A stretch of 64,000 bases of DNA. Source: Lichenicoccus sp965276875. GTDB taxonomy: Bacteria > Pseudomonadota > Alphaproteobacteria > Acetobacterales > Acetobacteraceae. The stretch spans positions 1 to 64,000 of the forward strand of contig NZ_OZ255701.1 of assembly GCF_965276875.1 (NCBI RefSeq), read 5' to 3'. Below are positions 53,501 to 61,962 of the stretch, one piece after another. A program made the translations under genes and the position numbers. The notes under the pieces were generated by a model that was not told the DNA's origin, did not search any database, and saw only the letters and a list, made by a program, of their open reading frames with translations. Each line of letters begins with the position of its first letter. Within the stretch, counting starts at the first letter, position 1.

Positions 53501-54331
53501 TCAGGCGCAGGTGACCGGACGCGCCGGCACTGGCGCAAGGCGCCGCTCCATGAAGGACAGGCGGTTGCGTTCGGCCCAGTCGATCAGTTCCAGCCGGCCG
53601 TCCGGATGCTCGACCAGGGCGGTGCAGCTCTCAACCCAGTCGCCGTCGTTGACATAGAGGATGCCGTCGATCTCGCGCATCTCGGCGTGATGGATATGGC
53701 CGCAGACGACGCCGTCCAGGCCGCGCCTGCGGGCTTCGTCGGCGAGCGCGTGCTCGAACCGGTCGATGGCCTTGACCGCGCCTTTCACCTGTCGCTTGAG
53801 CCAGGCGGACAGCGAGCGGTAGGGCAGCCCGAGCCTGCGGCGCACCGCGTTGAACCAGCGATTGACCACGAGGGCGGCGGTGTAGGCACGGTCGCCGAGG
53901 AGGGCCAGGAACTTGGCATAACGCACGACGCTGTCGAAGGTGTCGCCATGCATCACCAGCAACCGACGCCCGTTGGCGGTCTCGTGCACGGCATCCTGGC
54001 AGAGCCGCACGCCGGCGATCTCCAGCTTCATCGGCAGCCAGCTTCTGAACATCTCGTCGTGATTGCCCGGGATATAGACGACGTCCGTGCCGCTCCTGGC
54101 CATCCTCAGGATCAGCCGCAGCACCTCGTCGTGCTGGGCGTCCCAGTACCAGGACTTCTTCAGGCGCCAGCCGTCGATGATGTCGCCGACGAGATAGAGC
54201 GTGTCGCAGGACATTTTGCCGAGGAAGTCGGCCAGGAAGTCGGCGTGGCAGCCTCGCGTTCCCAGATGCAGGTCTGAGATGAAAACGCTTCGGTAGCCGA
54301 TGTGCCGCGGCTCGAAGGGGGCGGATCCCAT
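53501..54331 (-). CDS. PlcP-type metallophosphoesterase (annotated elsewhere as UDP-2,3-diacylglucosamine diphosphatase-like)
   Basis: 276 residues. Calcineurin-like metal sites: SDLHLGTRGCHADFL, VGDIIDGWRLKKSWYW, IPGNHDEMFRSW, MHGDTFDSVV and CGHIHHAEM. Length and the DGWRLKKSWYW segment match PlcP phospholipases C, which cleave phosphatidylcholine and related lipids to diacylglycerol during phosphate stress, rather than the shorter LpxH (IADLHL...). It directly precedes an Agt-like glycosyltransferase. A degenerate PHO-box-like repeat lies 70 bp upstream. An LpxH-type role in lipid A cannot be fully excluded. Confidence 0.8.
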   Translation of the reverse strand: MGSAPFEPRHIGYRSVFISDLHLGTRGCHADFLADFLGKMSCDTLYLVGDIIDGWRLKKSWYWDAQHDEVLRLILRMARSGTDVVYIPGNHDEMFRSWLPMKLEIAGVRLCQDAVHETANGRRLLVMHGDTFDSVVRYAKFLALLGDRAYTAALVVNRWFNAVRRRLGLPYRSLSAWLKRQVKGAVKAIDRFEHALADEARRRGLDGVVCGHIHHAEMREIDGILYVNDGDWVESCTALVEHPDGRLELIDWAERNRLSFMERRLAPVPARPVTCA

Positions 54332-54400
54332 ACTGTGTCGCTCTCACGGAAAGGCGGGTTCATCTCGATCGCCCTATACGCCGGGTGCTTTCCAGAAAAC

Positions 54401-54418
54401 ATGACGTTTCGATGATGA
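54401..54418 (-). promoter_or_regulatory. Possible degenerate PHO box upstream of the PlcP-type gene
   Basis: On the minus strand TCATCAT-CGAA-ACGTCAT gives two 7-mers at 11-bp spacing ending in TCAT. The PhoB consensus is CTGTCAT-N4-CTGTCAT. The match is 4/7 and 5/7, so it is suggestive only. It is 70-87 bp upstream of the start, a reasonable distance. Confidence 0.3.
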
Positions 54419-54517
54419 AAATCACTCGGGCTTGACATATAATCGTCATGCAGATTCGGGTACGCGTCGCGCAATACTCTTCCGTTATTCGAATCGCCTG
54501 CGAGTTCTCACCCCGAC

Positions 54518-55405
54518 ATGCTTGTCATCCATAATCCGACCGCTGGACGGCGGCGCGTGCATCATCTCTGGCGGGTGCTCGATATCCTGATGGGGCATGG
54601 CGTGCGCCTGGAGGTGGTGGAAACGCGTTGGCCCGGACATGCCAGCGTACTCGCGCGCGACGCCGCCCGCGCGGGCGTGCGCCTGGTCGTGGCCGCGGGC
54701 GGGGATGGCACCATTGCCGAGGTGGCAGGCGGGATGCTCGGCGCAGAGGGCAGGCTCGGGATCATCCCGCTCGGCACCGCCAACGTGCTCGCGCACGAAT
54801 TGCGACTCGGTTTTGCCGCAAGCGAGATCGCCGCGACCCTGGTCTCCGGACGCGTTGCGACGCTGCGGCCCGGCGTGGCACGCAGCGCCGCCGGCAGCCG
54901 GCTGTTCGTACAGATGCTGGGAATCGGCTTCGACGCCCACGTGGTCCATCATCTCTCACGCCCGGTAAAGCGGATCATCGGCCGCGGCGCCTATGTCGTG
55001 CAGACGATCCGGGAGTTGCCGCGCTACGGCTTTGAGACGATCGAGCTGGAGGCGGACGGTGTGGCTTATCGGGCCGGCAGCGTCATCGTCTGCAAGGGCA
55101 TGCTGTATGGCGGTCCCTACATGCTGGCACCCGAGGCACAACCCGGGTTGCCGGGTTTCTCGGTGGTGTTGTTCGAGCGCGCGGGGATCGCGTCCGCTCT
55201 GCGCGCCGGCGCCGCACTGCCGCTCAACCGAATGGCGCGGCTCCCCGGCGTGACCAGGTTGCGTGCCCGCCACGTGGCGTTTGCAGGCGCAGGCGGGCTG
55301 CCGGCGCAATCGGACGGCGACGCGGCCGGCTGCACGCCGCTGGACGTGAGCGACGCCAACGCTTCAATTGACGTGCTTGTCGGTGCCTCACCAGCTCGGC
55401 CATAG
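54518..55405 (+). CDS. Diacylglycerol kinase-family lipid kinase
   Basis: 295 residues. DAGK catalytic domain: VIHNPTAGRRR at the N-terminus, AAGGDGTIAEVAGGML with the ATP-binding GGDGT, and IIPLGTANVLAHEL. A YegS/DgkB-like C-terminal beta domain follows. It would phosphorylate diacylglycerol or a related lipid. Divergent from the PlcP-type gene, whose predicted product is diacylglycerol, so this enzyme could recycle the same intermediate. The 186-bp divergent region holds TTGACATATAAT at 54432-54443. Confidence 0.88.
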   Translation: MLVIHNPTAGRRRVHHLWRVLDILMGHGVRLEVVETRWPGHASVLARDAARAGVRLVVAAGGDGTIAEVAGGMLGAEGRLGIIPLGTANVLAHELRLGFAASEIAATLVSGRVATLRPGVARSAAGSRLFVQMLGIGFDAHVVHHLSRPVKRIIGRGAYVVQTIRELPRYGFETIELEADGVAYRAGSVIVCKGMLYGGPYMLAPEAQPGLPGFSVVLFERAGIASALRAGAALPLNRMARLPGVTRLRARHVAFAGAGGLPAQSDGDAAGCTPLDVSDANASIDVLVGASPARP

Positions 55406-55813
55406 GCCCGGGGTCGCCAGTTCCACCAGGCTGTCATCGGGGTCGCGCACATACAGGCTGACTCCGCCACGCGGCCAGGTGATCCGGCTCTCCGCCGTGA
55501 TCGCCTTCGCATCGAGATGCGCCTCCCAGGCGGCAAGCTCGCCGAGCGGGATGGCGAAGCACAGATGTACCGAGCCGCCGCCGTCATGGGCCGGGATGTC
55601 GCCGCCGCCGTCGGTTGGCGTGGGTGCGTTCGAGGCGCCGCGCAGGAACAGCAGCAGGATGCTCGCACCAGGGATGGCGAGCCCGGCCATGCGCTCGTCC
55701 CGCAGGAATAGCTCGAAGCCGAAAACGTCCTGGTAGAATGCCTGCGCCCGGTCGAGGTCGCGCACATAGACGGATGTCTCCAAAAGATGGCTTAGGCGGG
55801 GGATGCCGGACAT
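55388..55813 (-). CDS. VOC-family (glyoxalase/dioxygenase-like) protein
   Basis: 141 residues from ATG 55813, chosen for AGGAGG 7 nt upstream. Two beta-alpha-beta-beta-beta repeats of the vicinal oxygen chelate fold: HLLETSVYVRDLDRAQAFYQ with a metal His, and a second half with VHLCFAI and VSLYVRDPDDSLVEL carrying the C-terminal Glu. Could be a glyoxalase, resistance or ring-cleavage type enzyme; the substrate is unknown. Overlaps the lipid-kinase 3' end by 18 bp. Confidence 0.85.
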   Translation of the reverse strand: MSGIPRLSHLLETSVYVRDLDRAQAFYQDVFGFELFLRDERMAGLAIPGASILLLFLRGASNAPTPTDGGGDIPAHDGGGSVHLCFAIPLGELAAWEAHLDAKAITAESRITWPRGGVSLYVRDPDDSLVELATPGLWPSW

Positions 55814-55881
55814 TGGAAGGCCTCCTGGTTGGAACAAAGCGGCGCTTGCAAGGCGGTCGGAAGTGCCTATCTGTCGGCGTC

Positions 55882-56463
55882 ATGCAGAACAATCAAACCG
55901 CCGGCCATGACCCGATTGGCTGGCATGGAACGACCATCCTGTGCGTGCGGCGCGGCACCGACGTGGCGATGGCAGGCGACGGGCAGGTCACGCTCGGGCA
56001 GACCGTCATCAAAGGCAACGCGCGGAAGGTCCGCCGGATCGGACCTGACAATAACATCCTATCGGGGTTTGCCGGCGCCACGGCGGATGCCTTTACCTTG
56101 TTGGAGCGACTCGAGGCCAAGCTCGATCGCTATCCGGGCCAACTCGAGCGCGCCTGTGTCGAGCTCGCCAAGGACTGGCGCACCGATCGCTACCTTCGCC
56201 GCCTGGAGGCGATGATGGCGGTCGCCGACGAACAGCATTCCTATACCCTCACCGGCAATGGCGACGTGCTCGAACCCGAGGACGGGGTGATCGCGATCGG
56301 CTCGGGCGGCAACTACGCGCTCGCCGCCGCCCGCGCCCTGCTGACCCTCGACGATCTGTCCGCCGAGGAGATCGCCCGACGCTCGATGCGGATCGCCGCC
56401 GACATCTGCGTCTATACCAACCATTCGGTCATCGTAGAGACTCTGCAGGGGGAAAGCCGCTGA
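55882..56463 (+). CDS. hslV: ATP-dependent protease subunit HslV
   Basis: 193 residues from ATG 55882. Threonine protease of the proteasome type; a propeptide of about 16 residues precedes the catalytic Thr in HGTTILCVRRG. Then VAMAGDGQVTLGQTVIKGNA, with IGSGGNYALAAARAL and YTNHSVIVETL near the end. Together with HslU it forms the ClpQY protease for misfolded and regulatory proteins. The stop overlaps hslU by one base. Confidence 0.97.
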   Translation: MQNNQTAGHDPIGWHGTTILCVRRGTDVAMAGDGQVTLGQTVIKGNARKVRRIGPDNNILSGFAGATADAFTLLERLEAKLDRYPGQLERACVELAKDWRTDRYLRRLEAMMAVADEQHSYTLTGNGDVLEPEDGVIAIGSGGNYALAAARALLTLDDLSAEEIARRSMRIAADICVYTNHSVIVETLQGESR

Positions 56464-57779
56464 TGGACGTCCCCACCTATTCCCCGCGCGAGATCGTCTC
56501 CGAGCTCGACCGCTTCATCGTCGGCCAGACCGACGCCAAGCGCGCGGTGGCGATCGCGTTGCGCAACCGCTGGCGTCGTGCCCAGCTCGCCGAGGGCATC
56601 CGCGACGAGGTGGTGCCGAAGAACATTCTGATGATCGGGCCGACCGGCTGCGGCAAGACCGAGATCGCCCGGCGCCTGGCGCGTCTGGCGCAGGCGCCGT
56701 TCCTCAAGGTCGAGGCCACCAAGTTCACCGAGGTCGGCTATGTCGGCCGCGACGTCGAGAGCATCGTCCGCGACCTGGTCGAGGTCAGCCTGAACATGCT
56801 GCGCGAAATCCGCCGGCGTGACGTCCAGGCGCGCGCCGAGCTCGCCGCCGAGGACCGGCTGGTGGCCGCCCTGGTCGGCGAGACCGCGAGTGCCGACACC
56901 AAGTCGAAGTTCCGGCGCATGCTTCGCGACGGCGAGCTCGAACATAAGGAGGTCGAGGTCGCCATCGCCGACAGCCAGGGCTCCCCGCTCGGACAGATGG
57001 ACATCCCCGGCATGCCGGGCGGCAGCGTCATCAATCTCGGCGAGATGATGAAGGGCATGCTCGGCAAGCCGCCGCAGCCGCGTCGTATGACGGTTGAGGC
57101 GGCGCGGGCGGCTCTCACCCGCGAGGAGGCCGATCGCCTGCTCGACAATGACAGCCTCACCCGCGAGGCGGTGGCGCACGCCCAGGACCACGGCATCGTC
57201 TTCCTCGACGAGATCGACAAGGTCTGCGCGCGCTCGGAGAGCGGCTTTCGTGGCGGTGACGTCTCCCGCGAAGGGGTGCAGCGCGACCTGCTGCCGCTGA
57301 TCGAGGGCACCACGGTCTCCACCAAGTATGGCCCGGTCAAGACCGACCATATCCTGTTCATCGCTTCCGGCGCCTTCCATCTGGCCAAGCCCGCCGACCT
57401 GCTGCCCGAGCTGCAGGGCCGCCTGCCGATCCGCGTCGAACTGGCGCCGCTGACGCGCACCGATCTGCGACGCATCCTGACCGAGCCCGAGCACAGCCTG
57501 CTCAAGCAGTACATCGCCTTGATGGGCACCGAGCAGGTGACGCTGGATTTCGGCGAGGACGCCATTGACGCGCTCGCCGATCTCGCCGCAGACATCAATG
57601 ACCGCATCGAGAATATCGGTGCGCGCCGGCTCGCCACCGTGCTCGAACGCCTGCTCGAGGATGTCAGCTTCACCGCCAGCGACCGGGCGCATGACGTGGT
57701 GCATGTGGACGCCGCCTATGTGCGCGACAAGGTCGCACCGCTGGCGCAGAAGGGCGACCTCAGCCGCTTTATCCTGTGA
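56463..57779 (+). CDS. hslU: ATP-dependent protease ATPase subunit HslU
   Basis: 438 residues, normal length. Walker A GPTGCGKTEIARRL near 60, pore motif TEVGYVGRDVES near 90, intermediate domain about 110-240, Walker B IVFLDEIDKVC near 252, and the C-terminal tail DLSRFIL that docks into HslV. It unfolds and feeds substrates into HslV. One-base overlap with hslV and GTGA-type overlap with sufE. Confidence 0.98.
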   Translation: MDVPTYSPREIVSELDRFIVGQTDAKRAVAIALRNRWRRAQLAEGIRDEVVPKNILMIGPTGCGKTEIARRLARLAQAPFLKVEATKFTEVGYVGRDVESIVRDLVEVSLNMLREIRRRDVQARAELAAEDRLVAALVGETASADTKSKFRRMLRDGELEHKEVEVAIADSQGSPLGQMDIPGMPGGSVINLGEMMKGMLGKPPQPRRMTVEAARAALTREEADRLLDNDSLTREAVAHAQDHGIVFLDEIDKVCARSESGFRGGDVSREGVQRDLLPLIEGTTVSTKYGPVKTDHILFIASGAFHLAKPADLLPELQGRLPIRVELAPLTRTDLRRILTEPEHSLLKQYIALMGTEQVTLDFGEDAIDALADLAADINDRIENIGARRLATVLERLLEDVSFTASDRAHDVVHVDAAYVRDKVAPLAQKGDLSRFIL

Positions 57780-58222
57780 CAAGTCCCTTCGTCCGCCCTC
57801 AGGAAGCCACCGCGACCGAGGCGATCACCGCAATCGGCGACGAGTTGGACGTTTTCGACGACTGGATGGACCGCTACCAGTATATCATTGAACTCGGCCG
57901 CAAGCTGCCGCCGTTCCCCGAGGCCTGGACCGATGACGCGCATCGCGTCCCGGGCTGTCAGAGCCAGGTCTGGATGGAAGCCGACCTCGCGAACGGCGTT
58001 CTGCATCTCGCCGGCGCCTCGGATGCCGCCATCGTCTCGGGCCTGGTGGCGCTGTTGCTGCGTGTCTATTCAGGCCGCACGCCGGACGAGGTACTCCGCA
58101 CGGATCCGGTGTTTCTGCAAGATCTGGGCCTGCTGGAGGCGCTGTCGACCAATCGCGGCAATGGTATTGCTTCAATGGCACGTGCCGTGCAGCGCGCCGC
58201 CAGAGAGGCTGTCGCAGTTTAG
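57776..58222 (+). CDS. sufE: SufE-family sulfur acceptor for Fe-S cluster assembly
   Basis: 148 residues from GTG 57776, overlapping the hslU stop by 4 bp. SufE fold with active-site Cys in DDAHRVPGCQSQVWM near residue 61, and the C-terminal SPNR-like segment LSTNRGNGIASMARAV. It accepts sulfane sulfur from the SufS cysteine desulfurase, although no suf operon is present here. Linkage of sufE to hslVU is unusual by function and probably only organisational. Two hairpins follow, the first spanning its stop codon. Confidence 0.92.
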   Translation: MTSPFVRPQEATATEAITAIGDELDVFDDWMDRYQYIIELGRKLPPFPEAWTDDAHRVPGCQSQVWMEADLANGVLHLAGASDAAIVSGLVALLLRVYSGRTPDEVLRTDPVFLQDLGLLEALSTNRGNGIASMARAVQRAAREAVAV

Positions 58223-58247
58223 CGACAGCGGCCGCCGCTATGCGGCG
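58208..58247 (+). terminator. Double hairpin at the sufE 3' end
   Basis: GCTGTCGC (58208-58215) and GCGACAGC (58222-58229) form a perfect 8-bp stem with loop AGTTTA that contains the stop codon start. It is followed at once by CGCCGC-TAT-GCGGCG (58233-58247). There is no T-tract, so it may be a factor-assisted terminator or 3'-end stabiliser of the hslVU-sufE transcript. Confidence 0.5.
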
Positions 58248-58450
58248 TGCGCAACGCTGGAAATGGTCGCTCGGTTCCGCTGGCGATGCGCGGGCAGGCC
58301 GCTTAAGTTCTTGACCTGCTTGCCGCAGCCGTGCAGGAGAACCACCTACGAGGCTCTGACGATCACAAGCAGAAAGTACCGCCGCTGGGCTTCGGCTCGG
58401 GCGGCCGATTGATTGTCATGTGCCGTGTTGCCATGGATCAGGGGCGAGGG

Positions 58451-59341
58451 ATGAGGTTGGGTGGACGATGGCTGTCGGGGCTTATGGTCCTGGGCTTTAC
58501 GTTTCTGTTGAGCGGATGCCAGATGGGCGTACTTGCTCCCGCTGGTAGCGTCGGTGCCGCGGAGAAAAACCTGATCATCACCGCGACGCTGGTGATGCTC
58601 GTGGTCGTCATCCCGGTGATATTCCTTACTTTGTTCTTCGCCTGGCGCTACCGCGCCGCCAACACAGCGGCCACCTATGCGCCGACCTGGTCGCATTCGC
58701 GCAGGCTCGAGGCAGTGGTCTGGGCGATCCCCTGTGTCATCATCCTGTTCCTCGGCGTTCTGACATGGACCACGACGCACGACCTCGATCCCTATAAGCC
58801 ACTGGTCTCCAAGACCAAGCCGCTGCCCATCGAGGTGGTGGCACTGGACTGGAAATGGCTGTTTATCTACCCCACACTGGGCATCGCTACGATCAACCAG
58901 ATTGCCTTTCCGGTCGGGACCCCGCTCGAATTTCGAATTACGTCGGATACCGTAATGAATTCGTTCTTCATTCCCCGCCTTGGGAGCCAGATCTATGCCA
59001 TGGCGGGCATGCAGACGCAGTTGCATTTGATCGCGGACAAGCCCGGGGTGTTTCCGGGTCTCTCCGCCAACTTCAGCGGCCGCGGCTTCTCCGACATGGA
59101 CTTCAAGGCGATCGCCACCACTGACGCGAAATTCGGGGACTGGGTCGCAAAAGTCCGCGCGGCTCCAGCGCAACTCGATCAGGCGGACTACGACAAGGTC
59201 GCGGCGCCAAGCGTCAAGAACCCCGTGACATACTTCGCGCACGTCCAAAACGGCATGTTTGGCGATATCATTGCCAAATACAGAGGCAAGGCGGAACATT
59301 TTCATTCCGCGATGAAGGAGGATCAAGCCAATGCTCGGTAA
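58451..59341 (+). CDS. cyoA: Cytochrome bo3 quinol oxidase subunit II (copy 2)
   Basis: 296 residues if started at ATG 58451 with GGGG 6 nt upstream; ATG 58433 or 58418 are alternatives. Lipoprotein signal with lipobox LLSGC, two transmembrane helices, then the periplasmic domain (VALDWKWLFIYPTLGIATIN, MNSFFIPRLGSQIYAMAGMQ). No CuA ligands, so a quinol oxidase subunit. Clearly homologous to copy 1 but well diverged. It overlaps cyoB by 11 bp, and the intergenic region to sufE is 228 bp. Confidence 0.93.
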   Translation: MRLGGRWLSGLMVLGFTFLLSGCQMGVLAPAGSVGAAEKNLIITATLVMLVVVIPVIFLTLFFAWRYRAANTAATYAPTWSHSRRLEAVVWAIPCVIILFLGVLTWTTTHDLDPYKPLVSKTKPLPIEVVALDWKWLFIYPTLGIATINQIAFPVGTPLEFRITSDTVMNSFFIPRLGSQIYAMAGMQTQLHLIADKPGVFPGLSANFSGRGFSDMDFKAIATTDAKFGDWVAKVRAAPAQLDQADYDKVAAPSVKNPVTYFAHVQNGMFGDIIAKYRGKAEHFHSAMKEDQANAR

Positions 59342-61361
59342 GCTGACCTGGGCGGCCATCCCGCTGGATAATCCCATCGAACTTGGTGCCGTGGGCTTCA
59401 TGGCGATCGTCGCCCTGGGCGTCATGGGAGCAGTCACCTATTATCGGCAGTGGCCCTATCTCTGGCGTGAGTGGCTGACTTCGGTCGACCATAAGCGCAT
59501 CGGCGTGATGTATCTCGTGCTGGCCCTGGTCATGATGCTGCGTGGCTTTACCGACGCGATCATGATGCGCGGCCAGCTTGCCCTCGCGCATGACGGCCAT
59601 CCCGGCTACCTGCCTCCCGAGCACTACAACCAGATCTTCACCGCCCATGGCGTGATCATGATCTTCTTCATGGCCATGCCGTTCATGATCGGGCTGCTCA
59701 ACATCGCGGTCCCCCTGCAGATCGGCGCCCGCGACGTGGCCTTCCCGTTCATGAACTCGATCAGCTTCTGGCTGACCGCGGTCAGTGTCGGGCTGGTCAA
59801 CGTGTCGCTGGCGATTGGCGAGTTCGCCAAGACCGGCTGGCTCGCCTACCCGCCGTTGTCGGAGCTGCATTTCAGCCCCGGTGTCGGCGTCGACTACTAT
59901 ATCTGGGCGGTGCAGATCTCCGGCATCGGCACCTTGCTGACCGGCATCAACTTCTTTGTCACCATCCTGAAGATGCGCTGCCCCGGCATGACCTACATGA
60001 AGATGCCGGTGTTCACCTGGACCGCGCTGTGCACCAGCATCCTGATCATGGCAGCCTTCCCGATCCTGACCGTGACCCTCGGCCTGCTGACGCTGGACCG
60101 TTACCTGGGCATGCACTTCTTCACCAATAGCGGTGGCGGCAACCAGGCGATGTACGTGAACCTCATCTGGGCCTGGGGGCATCCGGAGGTCTACATCCTG
60201 ATCCTGCCGGCATTCGGGGTGTTCTCCGAAGTCGTGCCGACCTTCTCGCGAAAGCCGCTGTTTGGCTACGTATCGATGGTATGGGCGACGGTCGCCATCA
60301 CCTTCCTCTCCTTCGTGGTCTGGCTGCACCATTTCTTCACCATGGGGGCGGGTGCCGACGTCAACGCCTTCTTCGGCATCACAACCATGATCATCGCCAT
60401 CCCGACCGGCGTGAAGGTGTTCAACTGGCTGTTCACCATGTATCGCGGCCGGGTGGTGTATGCGACGCCTATGCTGTGGACCGTAGGGTTCATGGTTACG
60501 TTCACCATCGGTGGCATGACCGGTGTGATGCTGGCGGTGCCCGGGGCGGACTTCGTCCTGCATAACAGCCTGTTCCTGATCGCCCATTTCCACAACGTCA
60601 TCATCGGCGGCGTGGTGTTTGGCTACTTGGCCGGCTTCAGCTACTGGTTCCCCAAGGCGTTTGGCTTCAAGCTGAATGAACGGCTTGGCAAGTTCGCCTT
60701 CTGGTTCTGGCTGTCGGGCTTCTACGTGGCCTTCATGCCGCTCTACGTGCTTGGCTTCCTTGGGATGACCCGGCGCATGAACCACTATGACAACCCCGCG
60801 TGGACACCTTGGCTGGCACTGGCTTTTGTTGGCGCCGTGATGATCATGATTGGCATCGGTTTTCAGGTCGCCCAGATCTATGTCAGCATCCGCGACCGGC
60901 ACCAGAACATGGACGTCACCGGCGATCCCTGGCTGGGCCGTACCCTGGAATGGTCGATCGCCTCACCGCCGCCCTTTTATAATTTCGCCATCACGCCTGA
61001 GGCGCATGAACTCGATGCCTTCGAGGACATGAAGATGCGGGGCATCGTGCACACGGCGACGCATGACTACGAAGACATCCATATGCCGCGTAACACATCT
61101 GCTGGCCTGATCATCAGCGTCTGTGCCGGGATCATGGGGTTCGCGCTGATCTGGCACATCTGGTGGCTGGCGGCACTCAGCGTGCTGGGAGGGCTTGCCA
61201 CATTGCTCTGGCGTTCCTTCGACGACGACATCGACTACTGGGTGCCGGCGTCAGAGGTCGCACGCATCGAGTCTGAACATTCGGCGCGTGTCGCGGCGAT
61301 CGCCGATGTCGATGCAAGGCCCAATGTTAATGCAAGGCAGGGCGTCACTCATGCCGCATGA
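59331..61361 (+). CDS. cyoB: Cytochrome bo3 quinol oxidase subunit I (copy 2)
   Basis: 676 residues with GGAGG upstream. Core ligands intact: TAHGVIMIFF, WGHPEVYILILPAFG, LHHFFTMG and IAHFHNVIIGG. Channel Asp in LQIGARDVAFP; quinone-site Arg/Asp/His in LRGFTDAIMMR and EHYNQ. It differs from copy 1 through much of the loops and the C-terminus, so this is not a recent duplication. The C-terminus overlaps cyoC by 11 bp. Confidence 0.97.
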   Translation: MLGKLTWAAIPLDNPIELGAVGFMAIVALGVMGAVTYYRQWPYLWREWLTSVDHKRIGVMYLVLALVMMLRGFTDAIMMRGQLALAHDGHPGYLPPEHYNQIFTAHGVIMIFFMAMPFMIGLLNIAVPLQIGARDVAFPFMNSISFWLTAVSVGLVNVSLAIGEFAKTGWLAYPPLSELHFSPGVGVDYYIWAVQISGIGTLLTGINFFVTILKMRCPGMTYMKMPVFTWTALCTSILIMAAFPILTVTLGLLTLDRYLGMHFFTNSGGGNQAMYVNLIWAWGHPEVYILILPAFGVFSEVVPTFSRKPLFGYVSMVWATVAITFLSFVVWLHHFFTMGAGADVNAFFGITTMIIAIPTGVKVFNWLFTMYRGRVVYATPMLWTVGFMVTFTIGGMTGVMLAVPGADFVLHNSLFLIAHFHNVIIGGVVFGYLAGFSYWFPKAFGFKLNERLGKFAFWFWLSGFYVAFMPLYVLGFLGMTRRMNHYDNPAWTPWLALAFVGAVMIMIGIGFQVAQIYVSIRDRHQNMDVTGDPWLGRTLEWSIASPPPFYNFAITPEAHELDAFEDMKMRGIVHTATHDYEDIHMPRNTSAGLIISVCAGIMGFALIWHIWWLAALSVLGGLATLLWRSFDDDIDYWVPASEVARIESEHSARVAAIADVDARPNVNARQGVTHAA

Positions 61362-61962
61362 GACGCTTGCGGCGCAGCCGCATCACGGCGAGCACCACGG
61401 ACCAGGGCCGAACACCGTGTTCGGCTTCTGGCTCTATCTGATGACCGACTGCATCCTGTTCTCGACCCTGTTCGCCGCATTCGCGATCGGCCGGCACCAA
61501 TACGCCGACGGTCCGACGGGGCACGACATCTTCAATCTCCGCTACGTCGCGGTCGAGACGTTCCTGCTGCTGGTCAGCAGCTGCACCTATGGCTTTGCCA
61601 TGCTGGGCGCATTCAAACATAATCGTAGTCTGGTGCTCGGCTGGCTTGGCATGACCTTCCTGCTCGGGCTCGGCTTCGTGGGCATGGAGATCAACGAGTT
61701 CTCTCACCTGGTGGCCGAGGGACATGGGCCGGACCGCAGCGCCTTCCTGTCGTCGTTCTTCACCCTGGTCGCCACCCACGGCTTTCACGTCACCTGTGGA
61801 CTGATCTGGATGGCGACGCTGATGGTCCAGCTCGTCGTCAAGAAGCCGAGCCTGGACGGTGCCTACATGAACCGTCTGATGTGTCTCAGCCTGTTCTGGC
61901 ACTTTCTCGATATCGTCTGGATTTGCGTGTTCACGTTTGTCTACCTGATGGGAGTGAACTGA
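61351..61962 (+). CDS. cyoC: Cytochrome bo3 quinol oxidase subunit III (copy 2)
   Basis: 203 residues from ATG 61351 (MPHETLAAQPHHGEHHG). Five helices with GFWLYLMTDCILFSTLFAAF, VGMEINEFSHLVAEGHGPDR and THGFHVTCGLIWMATL. The histidine-rich N-terminus (HHGEHHG) is not seen in copy 1. Overlaps cyoB by 11 bp and cyoD by one base. Confidence 0.94.
   Translation: MPHETLAAQPHHGEHHGPGPNTVFGFWLYLMTDCILFSTLFAAFAIGRHQYADGPTGHDIFNLRYVAVETFLLLVSSCTYGFAMLGAFKHNRSLVLGWLGMTFLLGLGFVGMEINEFSHLVAEGHGPDRSAFLSSFFTLVATHGFHVTCGLIWMATLMVQLVVKKPSLDGAYMNRLMCLSLFWHFLDIVWICVFTFVYLMGVN

Noticed and set aside
53501..54331. Labelling this gene lpxH
   Set aside because: The DLHLGTRGCHAD start, DGWRLKKSWYW segment and length fit PlcP-type enzymes better than LpxH; the lipid A role was kept only as an alternative.
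54432..54443. TTGACATATAAT as a complete promoter
   Set aside because: The -35-like and -10-like boxes are directly adjacent with no spacer, and neither has a good partner at 16-18 bp.
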